Shown here: positions 33,130 through 42,188 of the stretch, piece by piece
Position numbering within the stretch: the first letter of the stretch is position 1
How the letters are laid out: each line of letters begins with the position of its first letter
Origin: Duganella guangzhouensis
GTDB taxonomy: Bacteria; Pseudomonadota; Gammaproteobacteria; Burkholderiales; Burkholderiaceae_D
Reading direction: 5' to 3'
Assembly: GCF_009674535.1 (NCBI RefSeq)
Contig: NZ_WKJK01000016.1
Coordinates: forward strand, 62,001 to 126,000
DNA: 64,000 bases
Position numbers and translations under genes: made by a program
The notes under the pieces: model-generated
Told to the model about the DNA's origin: nothing
The model's input: only the letters and a program-made list of their open reading frames with translations
Databases searched by the model: none

Positions 33130-33264
33130 TTATTCAGTATTCAAATAGTTGATATTAGGAAAATAAAGTAGCCTGATACACGTTTTCCGCGCATACTGCA
33201 CTTGTCTCCTCCACTTCTTGCAAAGAAATGGATTTCTAGCCCGCTCTTAGCGGGCTATTTTTTT
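33130..33264 (+). ncRNA. Possible small RNA ending in the terminator at 33237-33264
   Basis: Between the lipoprotein hairpin and the rsmA stop lies a segment of about 130 bases without an ORF. It is AT-rich at 33130-33170 and ends in a textbook intrinsic terminator more than 140 bases after the nearest plus-strand stop codon. GGAGGAG at 33123-33129 can pair with CTCCTCC at 33206-33212. TTGATA at 33149 could be a -35 box, but no convincing -10 follows. A plain long 3' UTR of the lipoprotein operon would also explain it. Confidence 0.3.
33237..33264 (+). terminator. Strong intrinsic terminator
   Basis: TAGCCCGCT (33237-33245), loop CTT and AGCGGGCTA (33249-33257) form a perfect 9-base stem followed by seven T residues (33258-33264). 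It works on the plus strand, for the lipoprotein pair or a small RNA. On the other strand the same stem lies just after the rsmA stop but without a T-run. Confidence 0.88.
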
Positions 33265-33282
33265 GCCCCTACCCCGGAGTTT

Positions 33283-34053
33283 TTACAGCAGATTCGCGAG
33301 GGCGACGTATTGAGCCAGGCCGACCATTTCGGGACGGTCGGTGGGGTTGATGCCGGCTTCGATCAGCTGGGCTTCGGTGAACATGCCGGCCACGCAGTTG
33401 CGGATGACTTTGCGCCGCTGCGAGAAGGCTTTCTGCACCACCGCTTCCAGCTTGGCTTGCTCGCAGGCCAGCGGCTGCGCCACGGGGATCATGCGCACGA
33501 TCGCGGAATCCACCTTGGGCGGCGGGTCGAAGGCGTCCGGCGGCACCACGAACAGCAGCGACATGTCGTAACGCCATTGCAGCATCACCGACAGTCGGCC
33601 GTAGGTTTTGCTGCCCGGCGCCGCCACCATGCGCTCCACGACTTCCTTCTGCAGCATGAAATGCTGGTCCTGCACCAGCGGCGCGAACGTCGCCAGGTGG
33701 AATAACAACGGGCTGGAGATGTTGTACGGCAGGTTGCCGACGATCCGCAACTTCTGCCCTTCCGGCACCGGGATGCCGCCAAAGTCGAATTTCAGCGCGT
33801 CGCCGGAGTGCACCGTCAGCTTGGTGCGCGGATAGGCTTTTTCCAGCCGCGCCACCAGATCGCGGTCCAGCTCGACCACGTGCATATGCTTCAGCGAGCG
33901 CAGCAGTTGATCGGTCATGGCGGCCAGGCCGGGGCCGATTTCCACCATGGCGTCGCCGGACTGGGGATCGATGGCTTCGGTAATGCTGCTCAGCACATTC
34001 TGGTCATGCAGGAAGTTCTGGCCGAAGCGTTTACGGGCTACGTGTTGTTTCAT
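33283..34053 (-). CDS. rsmA: 16S rRNA (adenine1518-N6/adenine1519-N6)-dimethyltransferase
   Basis: A 256-residue SAM-dependent enzyme (KsgA) that dimethylates two adjacent adenines near the 3' end of 16S rRNA. Motifs are ARKRFGQNFLHDQNVLSSIT, the SAM site VEIGPGLAAMTDQLL, VVELDRDLVARLE and the catalytic NLPYNISSPLL. The C-terminal helical domain shows FSQRRKVIRNCVAGMF. Its ATG overlaps the pdxA stop (ATGA). The order lptD-surA-pdxA-rsmA is one of the most conserved proteobacterial operons and confirms the call. Confidence 0.97.
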   Translation of the reverse strand: MKQHVARKRFGQNFLHDQNVLSSITEAIDPQSGDAMVEIGPGLAAMTDQLLRSLKHMHVVELDRDLVARLEKAYPRTKLTVHSGDALKFDFGGIPVPEGQKLRIVGNLPYNISSPLLFHLATFAPLVQDQHFMLQKEVVERMVAAPGSKTYGRLSVMLQWRYDMSLLFVVPPDAFDPPPKVDSAIVRMIPVAQPLACEQAKLEAVVQKAFSQRRKVIRNCVAGMFTEAQLIEAGINPTDRPEMVGLAQYVALANLL

Positions 34054-35129
34054 TTTTTATTATCCAAAGAATTGTTGGCCATCGCCAGCGCCGCGCTGAT
34101 GGCTTGTTCCATGCTGCCGCAGTCGGCCCGGCCCAGCCCTTGCGCGGCCAGGTCCAGCGCGGTGCCGTGGTCGACCGAGGTGCGGATCAGCGGCAGTCCC
34201 AGCGTGATGTTGACGCCGTTGCCGAAGGTGGCGTACTTCAACACCGGCAAGCCCTGGTCGTGGTACATCGCCAGCACGCAGTCGGCATCCTGCAGGTATT
34301 TGGGCTGGAACAGGGTGTCGGCAGGATACGGTCCGCGCGCATCGATGCCGCGCGCCTGCGCCGCCGCGATCGCCGGCGTGATCAGCTCGATCTCTTCGCG
34401 CCCCAGATAGCCGCCCTCGCCGGCGTGCGGATTCAGGCCGCACACCAGGATGCGCGGCGCGGTCAGGCCGAACTTGGCGCGCAGGTCGGCGTCGATGATG
34501 TCCAGTATCCGCGCCAGGCCATCCTGGCTCAGCGCGGCCGCCACGTCTTTCAGCGGTAAGTGAGTGGTCGCTAGCGCCACCCGCAGCTGTTTGCCGCTGA
34601 GTTCGCCAGAGAGGGCTTGCGGGCCGGCCAGCATCATCACCACCTGCGAGGTGGCGGTCTGGTCGGCAAAGTATTCGGTATGGCCGGAGAATTTGACGCC
34701 GGCGTCGTTGATGGTGCTCTTTTGCAGCGGCGCGGTCACCACCGCCTCGAACCAGCCGGCCCGCACGCCCTCGATGGCGGCGTCCAGCGTGGCCAGCACG
34801 GCGCGGCCGTTTTCTTTGTTCAGCTGGCCCGGCACCACGTGCGCGCTCAGCGGCACGTCGATCACGCTGATGCGGTCGGCGCCGAAATGCGGCAGGCCGC
34901 CATTCCGCACCGCCATCAGCGACAGCGAGGAAATCCGGATCGCGGGATCGATATCGGCGGCCGTCATGGCCAGGAAGGCGGCGTCGCCCAGCAGCACGCA
35001 ATTGACTTCGTGCCGCCGCGCCCACGCCGCGCGCAGCGAAATTTCAGGACCGATGCCGGCCGGCTCACCGACCGTCACCGCAATGGCGGGGCGCACTCCC
35101 GGGCGCCGTTTAAATGAAGTGGCGCTCAT
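34050..35129 (-). CDS. pdxA: 4-hydroxythreonine-4-phosphate dehydrogenase
   Basis: A 359-residue enzyme of pyridoxal phosphate synthesis that oxidises and decarboxylates 4-phosphohydroxy-L-threonine. Family segments are IAVTVGEPAGIGPEISLRAA, VTAPLQKSTINDAGVKFSGH with the metal His, TEYFADQ, CGLNPHAGEGGYLGREE with the second His, and AMYHDQGLPVLKYATFGNGV with the third. The length is slightly above E. coli PdxA (329) because of an N-terminal extension of about 12 residues. GGGGAG precedes the ATG. It is the third gene of the lptD operon. Confidence 0.96.
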   Translation of the reverse strand: MSATSFKRRPGVRPAIAVTVGEPAGIGPEISLRAAWARRHEVNCVLLGDAAFLAMTAADIDPAIRISSLSLMAVRNGGLPHFGADRISVIDVPLSAHVVPGQLNKENGRAVLATLDAAIEGVRAGWFEAVVTAPLQKSTINDAGVKFSGHTEYFADQTATSQVVMMLAGPQALSGELSGKQLRVALATTHLPLKDVAAALSQDGLARILDIIDADLRAKFGLTAPRILVCGLNPHAGEGGYLGREEIELITPAIAAAQARGIDARGPYPADTLFQPKYLQDADCVLAMYHDQGLPVLKYATFGNGVNITLGLPLIRTSVDHGTALDLAAQGLGRADCGSMEQAISAALAMANNSLDNKK

Positions 35130-35147
35130 GCGTGCTCCCCTTTTGCG

Positions 35148-36626
35148 TTACTTGTTGGCGTTGGCGTTGGCCAGCTTGTCGTCCTCGTTGCGGTACTCAA
35201 CGTAGGCGCGGTCGCGCACTTCGCGCTGCCAGCTTTCGGTCGCCTCTTCCACCTTGCGGTCACGCAGCGCCTGACGCGCGGTGTTGCGCTCGCGCTCTTT
35301 CGAGACGTCGTCGCTCTTACGTTCCAGCACCTCGATCAGGTGGACACCAAAGCTGGTTTCCACTGGCTGCGAAACTTCACCGATCTTCAGCGCATTCATC
35401 GCGGCTTCGAATTCCGGCATGGTATCGCCAGGGTACAGCCAGCCCAGATCGCCGCCCTTGGAGGCCGAACCGTCGTTCGACACCAGGCGCGCCAGGTCTT
35501 CAAACTTGGCGGCGTTGTTGTCCAGACGCTCTTTCAGCTCCAGCAGCTTGCGCTTGGCGTCGGCCGCGCTCATGGTCGGCGTCACCTTGATCAGGATGTG
35601 GCGGGCGTGGGTCTGCTGCACCGCGGCCACGGCTTGCGCCTCGGCCAGGCTGCGGCGGTCCACCGCCTTCAGGATGTGGAACGCGCCGGTGCTCTTGATG
35701 ATCGGCGTCACCTGACCCGGCTTCAGCTTGGACAGCGCTTCGGCGAAGATCGGTGGCAGGCGCTCAGGCTGGCGCCAGCCCACCGCGCCGCCCTGCAGCG
35801 CGTCGCTGGCGTCCGAATAGGTGGCGGCCATCTTGGCGAAGTCGGCGCCGGTGCGCAACTGGCGCATCACTTCCTCGGCGCGGGCGCGGCGCTGGGCGAT
35901 CACCTCGGCGCTGGCGTTGTCCGGAATGCGGACCATGATCTGCGAGATATTGACTTCGAACTGCTCGGCGGCGGCGGCCTTTTCGGCGGCCAGGAAGCTG
36001 TCCACCTCGGCGTCGGAAATCTGGATCTTGGCGTCGACTTCATGCTCGCGCAGGCGCTGCATAATGATTTCTTGGCGAATATCTTCGCGGAACGAGGCGA
36101 ACGGCGTGCCCTCTTTTTCCATTTGATCGCGCAGTTGCTGCACACTCAGCTTCTGCGCCTCGGCGATGCGGCTGATCGAGCGGTCCAGTTGCAGGTCGTC
36201 AACCCGCACGCCGAATTCCTTGGCCTGCTGCAGCTGCGCGCGCTCGACAATCATGCGCTCCAGCAACTGGCGACGCAGGTCGGCGGCGTCCGGCATCTGC
36301 ACATTCTGCTGCTTCATGCGCGCGGTAACGGTCTGGATGCGGTTGTTCAGCTCGCGCTGGGTGATGACCTCGTCATTGACCACCACCAGGATCGAGTCGA
36401 TCGCCACATTGCCCGATTCGCCGGGCGGCAGGAAGCCGGCGCCGTCTTTCTTGTCAGCCGGCTTGGCGACCGCCGGCGCGGTAGCGGCGGCCGGAGCGGC
36501 GGCCACAGTCTCGGGCTTCGGCGGTTCCGCTTTCTTTTTCGATGAGAACAGGCTACAACCGCTGAGCGCGGCCGTGCACAACAGGACTGCGAGGAGTTTC
36601 ATCTGATACTTACTGGCATTACGCAT
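35148..36626 (-). CDS. surA: Periplasmic chaperone/peptidyl-prolyl isomerase SurA with a lipoprotein signal
   Basis: A 492-residue SurA that escorts outer-membrane proteins and assists LptD folding. The N-terminal chaperone domain is VAIDSILVVVNDEVITQREL onward. Two parvulin domains follow: FEVNISQIMVRIP... to about residue 335, and THARHILIKVTPTMSAADAK...FGVHLIEVLE at about 340-445. The unusual part is the leader: MKLLAVLLCTAALSGC is a lipobox with Cys24, and Ser at +2 favours the outer membrane, followed by an Ala/Pro/Lys-rich linker of about 45 residues. E. coli SurA is soluble. ATG 36602 is an alternative start; neither has a strong ribosome-binding site. Confidence 0.93.
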   Translation of the reverse strand: MRNASKYQMKLLAVLLCTAALSGCSLFSSKKKAEPPKPETVAAAPAAATAPAVAKPADKKDGAGFLPPGESGNVAIDSILVVVNDEVITQRELNNRIQTVTARMKQQNVQMPDAADLRRQLLERMIVERAQLQQAKEFGVRVDDLQLDRSISRIAEAQKLSVQQLRDQMEKEGTPFASFREDIRQEIIMQRLREHEVDAKIQISDAEVDSFLAAEKAAAAEQFEVNISQIMVRIPDNASAEVIAQRRARAEEVMRQLRTGADFAKMAATYSDASDALQGGAVGWRQPERLPPIFAEALSKLKPGQVTPIIKSTGAFHILKAVDRRSLAEAQAVAAVQQTHARHILIKVTPTMSAADAKRKLLELKERLDNNAAKFEDLARLVSNDGSASKGGDLGWLYPGDTMPEFEAAMNALKIGEVSQPVETSFGVHLIEVLERKSDDVSKERERNTARQALRDRKVEEATESWQREVRDRAYVEYRNEDDKLANANANK

Positions 36627-36707
36627 GGTGGTAGAACGCTCAAGAGGTATAAAAAAGTCAAAAAGCGCCGCGACAGGACTTGCGCGGCGGACGCCAAGTG
36701 TACACGG

Positions 36708-38984
36708 TTAGCGACCGTAATCGTCATTCACGCGTTGATAGCCCGCGATACTGCTCTTCATCGCCTCCAGCGGGCTGCCAACGCCCAGGTGCGACAGGCC
36801 GTTCAACTCCAGCTGGAAGAAGATCTGGGTCGAGGCCTTGGTCGAAGTGGTCACCCAGCGCTGCGCGCCAGTGCGGAACACCCAGCAGTCGGCCTTGTAT
36901 TCCAGGCCCGCCAGGCTTTCCAGGATCTTTTTGTCCTGTAATGAGTAGCTGATGCGGCCGACGCCGTACCAGCGGTCGAACATCGGCCATTGGCCCGATA
37001 TCTCGGCATTCTTGAAGCTGTCGCGGGTGTAGCGGTAGCCCAGGTTCAGCACCTTCTTGGCGCCCGGCACCCATTGCGCGGTGTAGGTTTCCGAGATCAC
37101 GCGGCGATTGTCGGTGTTGTACTGCACCGCGCTGTCAAAGGTCCAGGTTTCCGAGATGCGGCCGGTGGCGGCCAGCAGGATGTCGGAACGCGAATCGACC
37201 ACCGGCGTCGACGAGTCCAGCTGGACCCGCTGATCCTTGAAGTAGAAACGCTGGCCGAACGCCAGCCGCAGCGCCTCGGCGCCATTGGCGTCAAGGAAGC
37301 GCGAGGTGATCGCCGCCGTCAACTGGTTGGCGTCGCCGATGCGGTCCGAGCCGACGAAGCGGTTCTCGCTGAAGATCTGCGTGAAGTTGAAGGTCGCGGT
37401 GTCGGTGTCGAAGGTCGGGAAATTGCTCTGGTCGTGGTACGGCGTGTAGACGTAGAACAGGCGCGGTTCCAGCGTCTGCGTCATCTTCTTGCCGCCGTAG
37501 GTGATGTCGCGTTCGAACACCAGGCCGGAATCCAGCGAGAAGGTTGGAATCGAGCGCGACATGCTCTGCGCCGCCGCCCCCTCATACGAGTCCAGCTTGT
37601 AGCTGGCCATGTTGACCATGACCTTGGGCGTGATGAAGTAGCTTGGCCCGATGATCGGATAGCTCAGCTGCGGAATCGCCACCAGCCGGGTGCCGTTGAT
37701 CAGCGTCGGATGGTAGAAGCGGGTCGCCTCGGCGTTGAAGGCCCAGTCGAAGCCGCCCATCACATCGTATTGCGCGGCGTTGAAGTTGACCGCCGGCAGA
37801 CGGTCGTACGGCCGGGTCACGGTCAGCGACGGGTCGGTCACCGATTCCGGATCTTGCAGCACCTGGTACTTCTGCACCCGCGCGGTCAGGTTCCAGAACT
37901 CGCCATGGTAGTCGGTGCGCAGCTCGCGCAGCAGCTGACGGTCGGTCGAAGCCGACACGGTCTTGGAGAAATCATTCGGATAGTTGTCATCCGAGGCGCC
38001 GCGGAAGTTCCAGCTGTAGGCCCAGTCCTTGGTGATGTCGGCGCTGTGGGTCGAGCGTATCATCCAGCGGTCGCTCGACTCGTTCGGGTGCGCCTTGGCG
38101 TACTCGCGGTCGTGCGGCAGATACTCGATGTAGGTCTCGCCCTGGTACAGACCGCCGTCGGTCTCGCCCATGTAGCGGCCCTGCGCGCCCAGCTGAATGC
38201 CGCGCGCGCCGATGATTTTCGGGTAAATCGTCAAATCGCGGTTGGGCGCGATGTTGAAGTAGTACGGCACCACCAGTTCGGCGCCGTTTTTCGAGCTATA
38301 GCCCGGCGTTGGCGACAGCCAGCCGGAGCGGCGCGCGCCCGACAGCGAGAACGACATCGCCGGCGTGCCCAGAATCGGCACGTCCTTGAAATAGATCAGC
38401 GTGGTGCCGGCGGTGCCGACATCGCGGCCCGAGTCCAGGTTCATGGTGTCCGAGCGCAGATACCAGTCCGGATCGGCGGCCTGGCAGGTGCTGTAGGTGC
38501 CGTTGACCACCTGCGCCACGTCTTCGTTGATGAAATTCAGGCGCTCGGCCTTGCCGCGGCCGCCATTGGCTTCCAGCTTGTAGGTCGGGTTGAGCATATA
38601 GCCCTTGCCGGTATCCATGTTCAGCTTGACTTCATCGCCGGTGAAATAGTCGCCGAAGCGCCAGATCTGCACATGGCCCTTGGCCTCGATCTCATCCTCG
38701 ACCTGGCGGTAGCAGGCGTCATCGGCCTTGACCCGGGTCTTGTCCTTGACCAGTTCGGCGTCGCGTTCGAGGATCAGCTCGCGCTCGGGGCGGCCGCTGA
38801 TATCCTCGGCCTGCACGGTGGTGACGGCGTTCTTGTCCTCCACCCGGGGCGCGCGCTGCGGCTTGAGTGTGGTCTGCCCATAGGCATACGCCGGCAGCGC
38901 CGAGACGGTAACGATAGCGGACAAGGCATACGCCAGGCGCTGCGGTTTAATTTTGGGGGCCAGTAGCCAGCGCATGCGACTCAT
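36708..38984 (-). CDS. lptD: LPS-assembly outer-membrane protein LptD
   Basis: A 758-residue outer-membrane barrel that inserts lipopolysaccharide with LptE. After the signal peptide (IKPQRLAYALSAIVTVSALP, cleaved near AYA) comes the OstA jellyroll (VQAEDISGRPERELILERDA, VEAKGHVQIWRFGDYFTGDE), then the beta-barrel to the end (for example YNFRYTR-type repeats such as LNLGYRYTRDSFKN). Cys residues near CYRQVEDE and STCQAADPDW, and one in the C-terminal barrel, may form the disulfides known from LptD. The frame is open back to a GTG at 39077 inside the divergent gene; ATG 38984 fits the signal peptide better. It starts the surA-pdxA-rsmA operon. Confidence 0.95.
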   Translation of the reverse strand: MSRMRWLLAPKIKPQRLAYALSAIVTVSALPAYAYGQTTLKPQRAPRVEDKNAVTTVQAEDISGRPERELILERDAELVKDKTRVKADDACYRQVEDEIEAKGHVQIWRFGDYFTGDEVKLNMDTGKGYMLNPTYKLEANGGRGKAERLNFINEDVAQVVNGTYSTCQAADPDWYLRSDTMNLDSGRDVGTAGTTLIYFKDVPILGTPAMSFSLSGARRSGWLSPTPGYSSKNGAELVVPYYFNIAPNRDLTIYPKIIGARGIQLGAQGRYMGETDGGLYQGETYIEYLPHDREYAKAHPNESSDRWMIRSTHSADITKDWAYSWNFRGASDDNYPNDFSKTVSASTDRQLLRELRTDYHGEFWNLTARVQKYQVLQDPESVTDPSLTVTRPYDRLPAVNFNAAQYDVMGGFDWAFNAEATRFYHPTLINGTRLVAIPQLSYPIIGPSYFITPKVMVNMASYKLDSYEGAAAQSMSRSIPTFSLDSGLVFERDITYGGKKMTQTLEPRLFYVYTPYHDQSNFPTFDTDTATFNFTQIFSENRFVGSDRIGDANQLTAAITSRFLDANGAEALRLAFGQRFYFKDQRVQLDSSTPVVDSRSDILLAATGRISETWTFDSAVQYNTDNRRVISETYTAQWVPGAKKVLNLGYRYTRDSFKNAEISGQWPMFDRWYGVGRISYSLQDKKILESLAGLEYKADCWVFRTGAQRWVTTSTKASTQIFFQLELNGLSHLGVGSPLEAMKSSIAGYQRVNDDYGR

Positions 38985-39083
38985 GAAAAGACTGGATGAA
39001 ACACCATGACAGGCGATTTTTTGATTTGAATCCCTTATTATATGGGAATCTCCACCGAACGCCGGATTCCTCGGCACGCTTCA

Positions 39084-40127
39084 ATGTCTTTATTACAGAA
39101 TTTAACCACCGATACACGTCTGGAACTGCTGGTCACTTGGCTGCGCGGCCTGAACGTGGTAGATGTGGACAGCCTGCGTCCAGCCTCGGCCGACGCCAGT
39201 TTCCGCCGCTATTTCCGCCTCGACGTGCTGCCGGCCCACCAGGCCACGCTGGGCCTGACCCTGATCGCCATGGATGCGCCGCCCGAGCGCGAAAACGTGC
39301 TGGGCTTTGTCAAGCTTGACGAAATGCTCACACATGCCGGCGTCACCGTGCCGCGCATCGTCGCCACCGACTACGAGGCCGGCCTGATGTTGTTGTCCGA
39401 CCTCGGCACCACCACCTATTTGTCGGCGCTGAACCACGATAACGCCTCGGCCATGTACGCCGAAGCGCTGGAAGCGCTGGTCAAGTTCCAGCTGACCAGC
39501 CGGCCGGACGTGCTGCCGGAATACGACCGCGCCTTCCTGCAGCGCGAAATGAATCTGTTCCCCGAGTGGTACATCGGCAAGCACCTGAACGCCACGCTGA
39601 CTGAAAAACAGGCAGCCACGCTGCAGGGCGTGTTCGACGCCATTCTGGCCAACGTCACCGCCCAGGCCCAGGTCTATGTACACCGCGACTACCATTCGCG
39701 CAATCTGATGGTGGTCGACGCCGGCAATCCGGGCGTGCTGGACTTCCAGGACGCGCTGTACGGTCCGATGACCTACGACGTCGCCTCGCTGCTGCGCGAC
39801 GCCTACGTGCAATGGGACGAGGAACTGGTGCTGGACTGGGCCATCCGCTACTGGCAGCACGCCAAGTCGCTCGGCCTGCCGGTGGCGCCGGACATCGACG
39901 CCTTCTACAAGGACTTCGAATACATGGCGCTGCAGCGCCACCTGAAGATCCTCGGCCTGTTCTGCCGCCTCAACTACCGCGATGGCAAGGCCCAGTATCT
40001 GGACGATCTGCCGACCGTGATGGAATACGTGCGCAAGACCGCCGGCCGCTACAAGGATCTGAAGCCGCTGATCAAACTGCTGGATCTGCTGGAAGACCGT
40101 GAGCCGCAAGTCGGCTACACCTTCTGA
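39084..40127 (+). CDS. amgK: N-acetylmuramate/N-acetylglucosamine anomeric kinase AmgK
   Basis: A 347-residue aminoglycoside-phosphotransferase-fold kinase. The catalytic loop is VYVHRDYHSRNLMVV and the metal-binding segment is VLDFQDALYGPMTYDVASLL. Relatives next to murU are AmgK, which phosphorylates the anomeric hydroxyl of MurNAc (and GlcNAc) during peptidoglycan recycling and so bypasses the fosfomycin-sensitive route. murU starts 10 bases downstream. I chose ATG 39084 (MSLLQNLTTDTR) over an in-frame ATG 14 codons upstream. It faces lptD, an arrangement kept in many betaproteobacteria. Confidence 0.9.
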   Translation: MSLLQNLTTDTRLELLVTWLRGLNVVDVDSLRPASADASFRRYFRLDVLPAHQATLGLTLIAMDAPPERENVLGFVKLDEMLTHAGVTVPRIVATDYEAGLMLLSDLGTTTYLSALNHDNASAMYAEALEALVKFQLTSRPDVLPEYDRAFLQREMNLFPEWYIGKHLNATLTEKQAATLQGVFDAILANVTAQAQVYVHRDYHSRNLMVVDAGNPGVLDFQDALYGPMTYDVASLLRDAYVQWDEELVLDWAIRYWQHAKSLGLPVAPDIDAFYKDFEYMALQRHLKILGLFCRLNYRDGKAQYLDDLPTVMEYVRKTAGRYKDLKPLIKLLDLLEDREPQVGYTF

Positions 40128-40137
40128 GGCTGCACGC

Positions 40138-40872
40138 ATGAAAGCGATGATTTTCGCCGCCGGCCGCGGCGAGCGCATGCGCCCGCTGACCGACACCACG
40201 CCCAAGCCGCTGCTGAAGGTGCGCGGCCGGCCGCTGATCGTCTGGCACATCCTCAACCTGGTGAAGGCCGGGATCACCGAGATCGTCATCAACCACGCTC
40301 ACCTGGGCGACCAGATCGAGCAGACGCTGGGTGACGGCAGCCAGTTCGGCGCCAAGCTGCTGTACTCGCACGAGGAGCAGGCGCTGGAAACCGCCGGCGG
40401 CATCGCCAAGGCGCGCCATCTGCTGGGCGATGCGCCGTTTGTGGCGGTGTCGGGCGACATCTACATGCCCTACTTCGACTTCGAGCAGGTCAAGGATGTG
40501 CTGAAGGATGAGGACATGTGGGGCAATCCCTATCCGGCCGACAAGCGCGATATCTGCTGGCTGTACCTGGTGCCGAATCCGGATTTCCATCCGGACGGCG
40601 ATTTCGGCCTGACGCTGTATTCGGTCAGCAACGAGGGATCGCCCAAGTGGACCTTCGGCAACATCGGCGTCTATCGTCCCGAAATGTTCGACCGCATCGC
40701 CGCCGGCGACTACGCCAAGCTAGGCCCGCTGATTCGCGAATACGCCGACAACAAGCAGGTCGGCGGAGAAGTCTACAGCGGCGAATGGCACAATGTCGGC
40801 ACCGTGACGCAGCTGGATCTGCTGAACGCGCCGCTGGCGTCGCGCGCGCCAGTCAGCAAGGGTGTGCAGTAA
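40138..40872 (+). CDS. murU: N-acetylmuramate alpha-1-phosphate uridylyltransferase MurU
   Basis: A 244-residue nucleotidyltransferase. The N-terminal signature MKAMIFAAGRGERMRPLTDT, followed by TPKPLLKVRGRPLI, is the classic sugar-1-phosphate nucleotidyltransferase P-loop. SGDIYMPYFDFEQVK holds the metal-binding Asp, and FGNIGVYRPEMFD follows. It couples UTP to MurNAc-1-phosphate made by AmgK, giving UDP-MurNAc. The frame extends upstream into amgK, but this ATG starts the P-loop. Its stop overlaps the pepP start (TAATG). Confidence 0.92.
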   Translation: MKAMIFAAGRGERMRPLTDTTPKPLLKVRGRPLIVWHILNLVKAGITEIVINHAHLGDQIEQTLGDGSQFGAKLLYSHEEQALETAGGIAKARHLLGDAPFVAVSGDIYMPYFDFEQVKDVLKDEDMWGNPYPADKRDICWLYLVPNPDFHPDGDFGLTLYSVSNEGSPKWTFGNIGVYRPEMFDRIAAGDYAKLGPLIREYADNKQVGGEVYSGEWHNVGTVTQLDLLNAPLASRAPVSKGVQ

Positions 40873-42188
40873 TGAGCGCGCCCTACGCCGCCCGCCGCGC
40901 TCGCGTCCTGGCGCAGATGTCGCCGGGCGCGGTGGCGGTGCTGACCACCGCGCCGGAAGTCACCCGCAATGGCGACAGCGAATACCTGTACCGCCACGAC
41001 AGCTACTTCTACTATCTGACCGGCTTCACCGAACCGGAAGCCGCCGTGGTGCTGGTGGCCGCGCAAGGTGAGACGCCGGCGCGCACACTGCTGTTCTGCC
41101 GCGAGAAAAATCCCGACCGCGAAATCTGGGATGGCTATCGCTACGGTCCGCAAGCCGCGCGCGAGGCGTTCGGTTTCGACGAAGCCCACGCCATCGCCTC
41201 GCTGGACGATGCCATGGCTGCACTGCTGTCGAATGTGCCGGCGCTGTATTACCCGTTGGGCGGTGAGTTGGATGTGCGCGTGGCCGGCTGGCTGAACGCG
41301 GTGCGCGCCAAGTCCCGCAGCGGCGTCACTCCTCCCGCATCCACGGTCGACCTGCTACCGCTGCTGGACGAAATGCGTCTGCTAAAGGACGAACACGAAC
41401 AGGCCATCATGCAGCGCGCCGCCGACATCTCGGCCGCCGCTCACGCGCGTGCGATGCGCGCGGCCCGTGCCGGCGTCCACGAATATGAACTGGAAGCGGA
41501 ACTGCTGTACGAATTCCGCCGCAACGGCGCGCAGGCGCCGGCCTACACCTCCATCGTGGCGACCGGCGCGAACGCCTGCGTACTGCACTACAACAGCAAC
41601 AACGCGCAATCGCAGGACGGCGATCTGGTGCTGATCGACGCCGGCTGCGAGCTGGATGGCTATGCATCCGACATCACCCGCACCTTTCCGGTCAACGGCA
41701 AATTCAGCGCGCCGCAAAAGCGTTTGTATGAACTGGTGCTGGCGGCGCAGGATGCGGCGTTTGCCGCCATCGCCCCCGGCCTGCCCTACTCCGGTGCGCA
41801 CGAGGCGGCGGTGAAGGTGCTGGCGCAAGGCATGCTGGATCTGGGCCTGCTGCAAGGCAGCCTGGATGAGATCATCGCCGAAAAGCGCTACACCCAGTTC
41901 TACATGCACGGCACCGGCCACTGGCTGGGCATGGACGTGCACGACGTTGGCCAGTACCGCGACGTCAGCCAGGCCGACAAGCCATCGCGCCCGCTGCAAC
42001 CGGGCATGGTGGTGACGGTGGAACCGGGCATCTACGTGCGTCCGGCCGAAGGCGTGCCGCAAGAGTATTGGCACATCGGCATCCGCATCGAAGACGATGT
42101 GCTGGTGACGGCCGACGGCTATACCATCCTCAGCGCCGCCGCGCCCAAGACGGTGGCCGAGATTGAAGAATTGATGCGGCATGACTGA
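40872..42188 (+). CDS. pepP: Xaa-Pro aminopeptidase
   Basis: A 438-residue M24B metallopeptidase that removes N-terminal residues before Pro. The N-terminal domain begins YAARRARVLAQMSPGAVAVL and includes DSYFYYLTGFTEPEA. The catalytic pita-bread half shows the metal ligands in VLIDAGCELDGYASDITRTF, FYMHGTGHWLGMDVHDVGQY, TVEPGIYV and GIRIEDDVLVT. The length agrees with E. coli PepP (441). It begins at TAATG coupled to murU, and its end overlaps the UbiH-type gene by 8 bases, all four forming one operon. In E. coli pepP likewise precedes ubiH. Confidence 0.95.
   Translation: MSAPYAARRARVLAQMSPGAVAVLTTAPEVTRNGDSEYLYRHDSYFYYLTGFTEPEAAVVLVAAQGETPARTLLFCREKNPDREIWDGYRYGPQAAREAFGFDEAHAIASLDDAMAALLSNVPALYYPLGGELDVRVAGWLNAVRAKSRSGVTPPASTVDLLPLLDEMRLLKDEHEQAIMQRAADISAAAHARAMRAARAGVHEYELEAELLYEFRRNGAQAPAYTSIVATGANACVLHYNSNNAQSQDGDLVLIDAGCELDGYASDITRTFPVNGKFSAPQKRLYELVLAAQDAAFAAIAPGLPYSGAHEAAVKVLAQGMLDLGLLQGSLDEIIAEKRYTQFYMHGTGHWLGMDVHDVGQYRDVSQADKPSRPLQPGMVVTVEPGIYVRPAEGVPQEYWHIGIRIEDDVLVTADGYTILSAAAPKTVAEIEELMRHD

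Noticed and set aside
33149..33179. TTGATA at 33149 with TGATAC at 33174 as a promoter for the possible small RNA
   Set aside because: The spacer is 19 bases and the -10 match is poor, so I did not list it as a promoter.
38985..39077. Upstream extension of lptD to a GTG at 39077
   Set aside because: It would put residues before the signal peptide and almost reach the amgK start; ATG 38984 is the better start.
40518..40871. Upstream extension of the pepP frame into murU
   Set aside because: The TAATG junction at 40872 and the family length set the start; the extension is a murU shadow.
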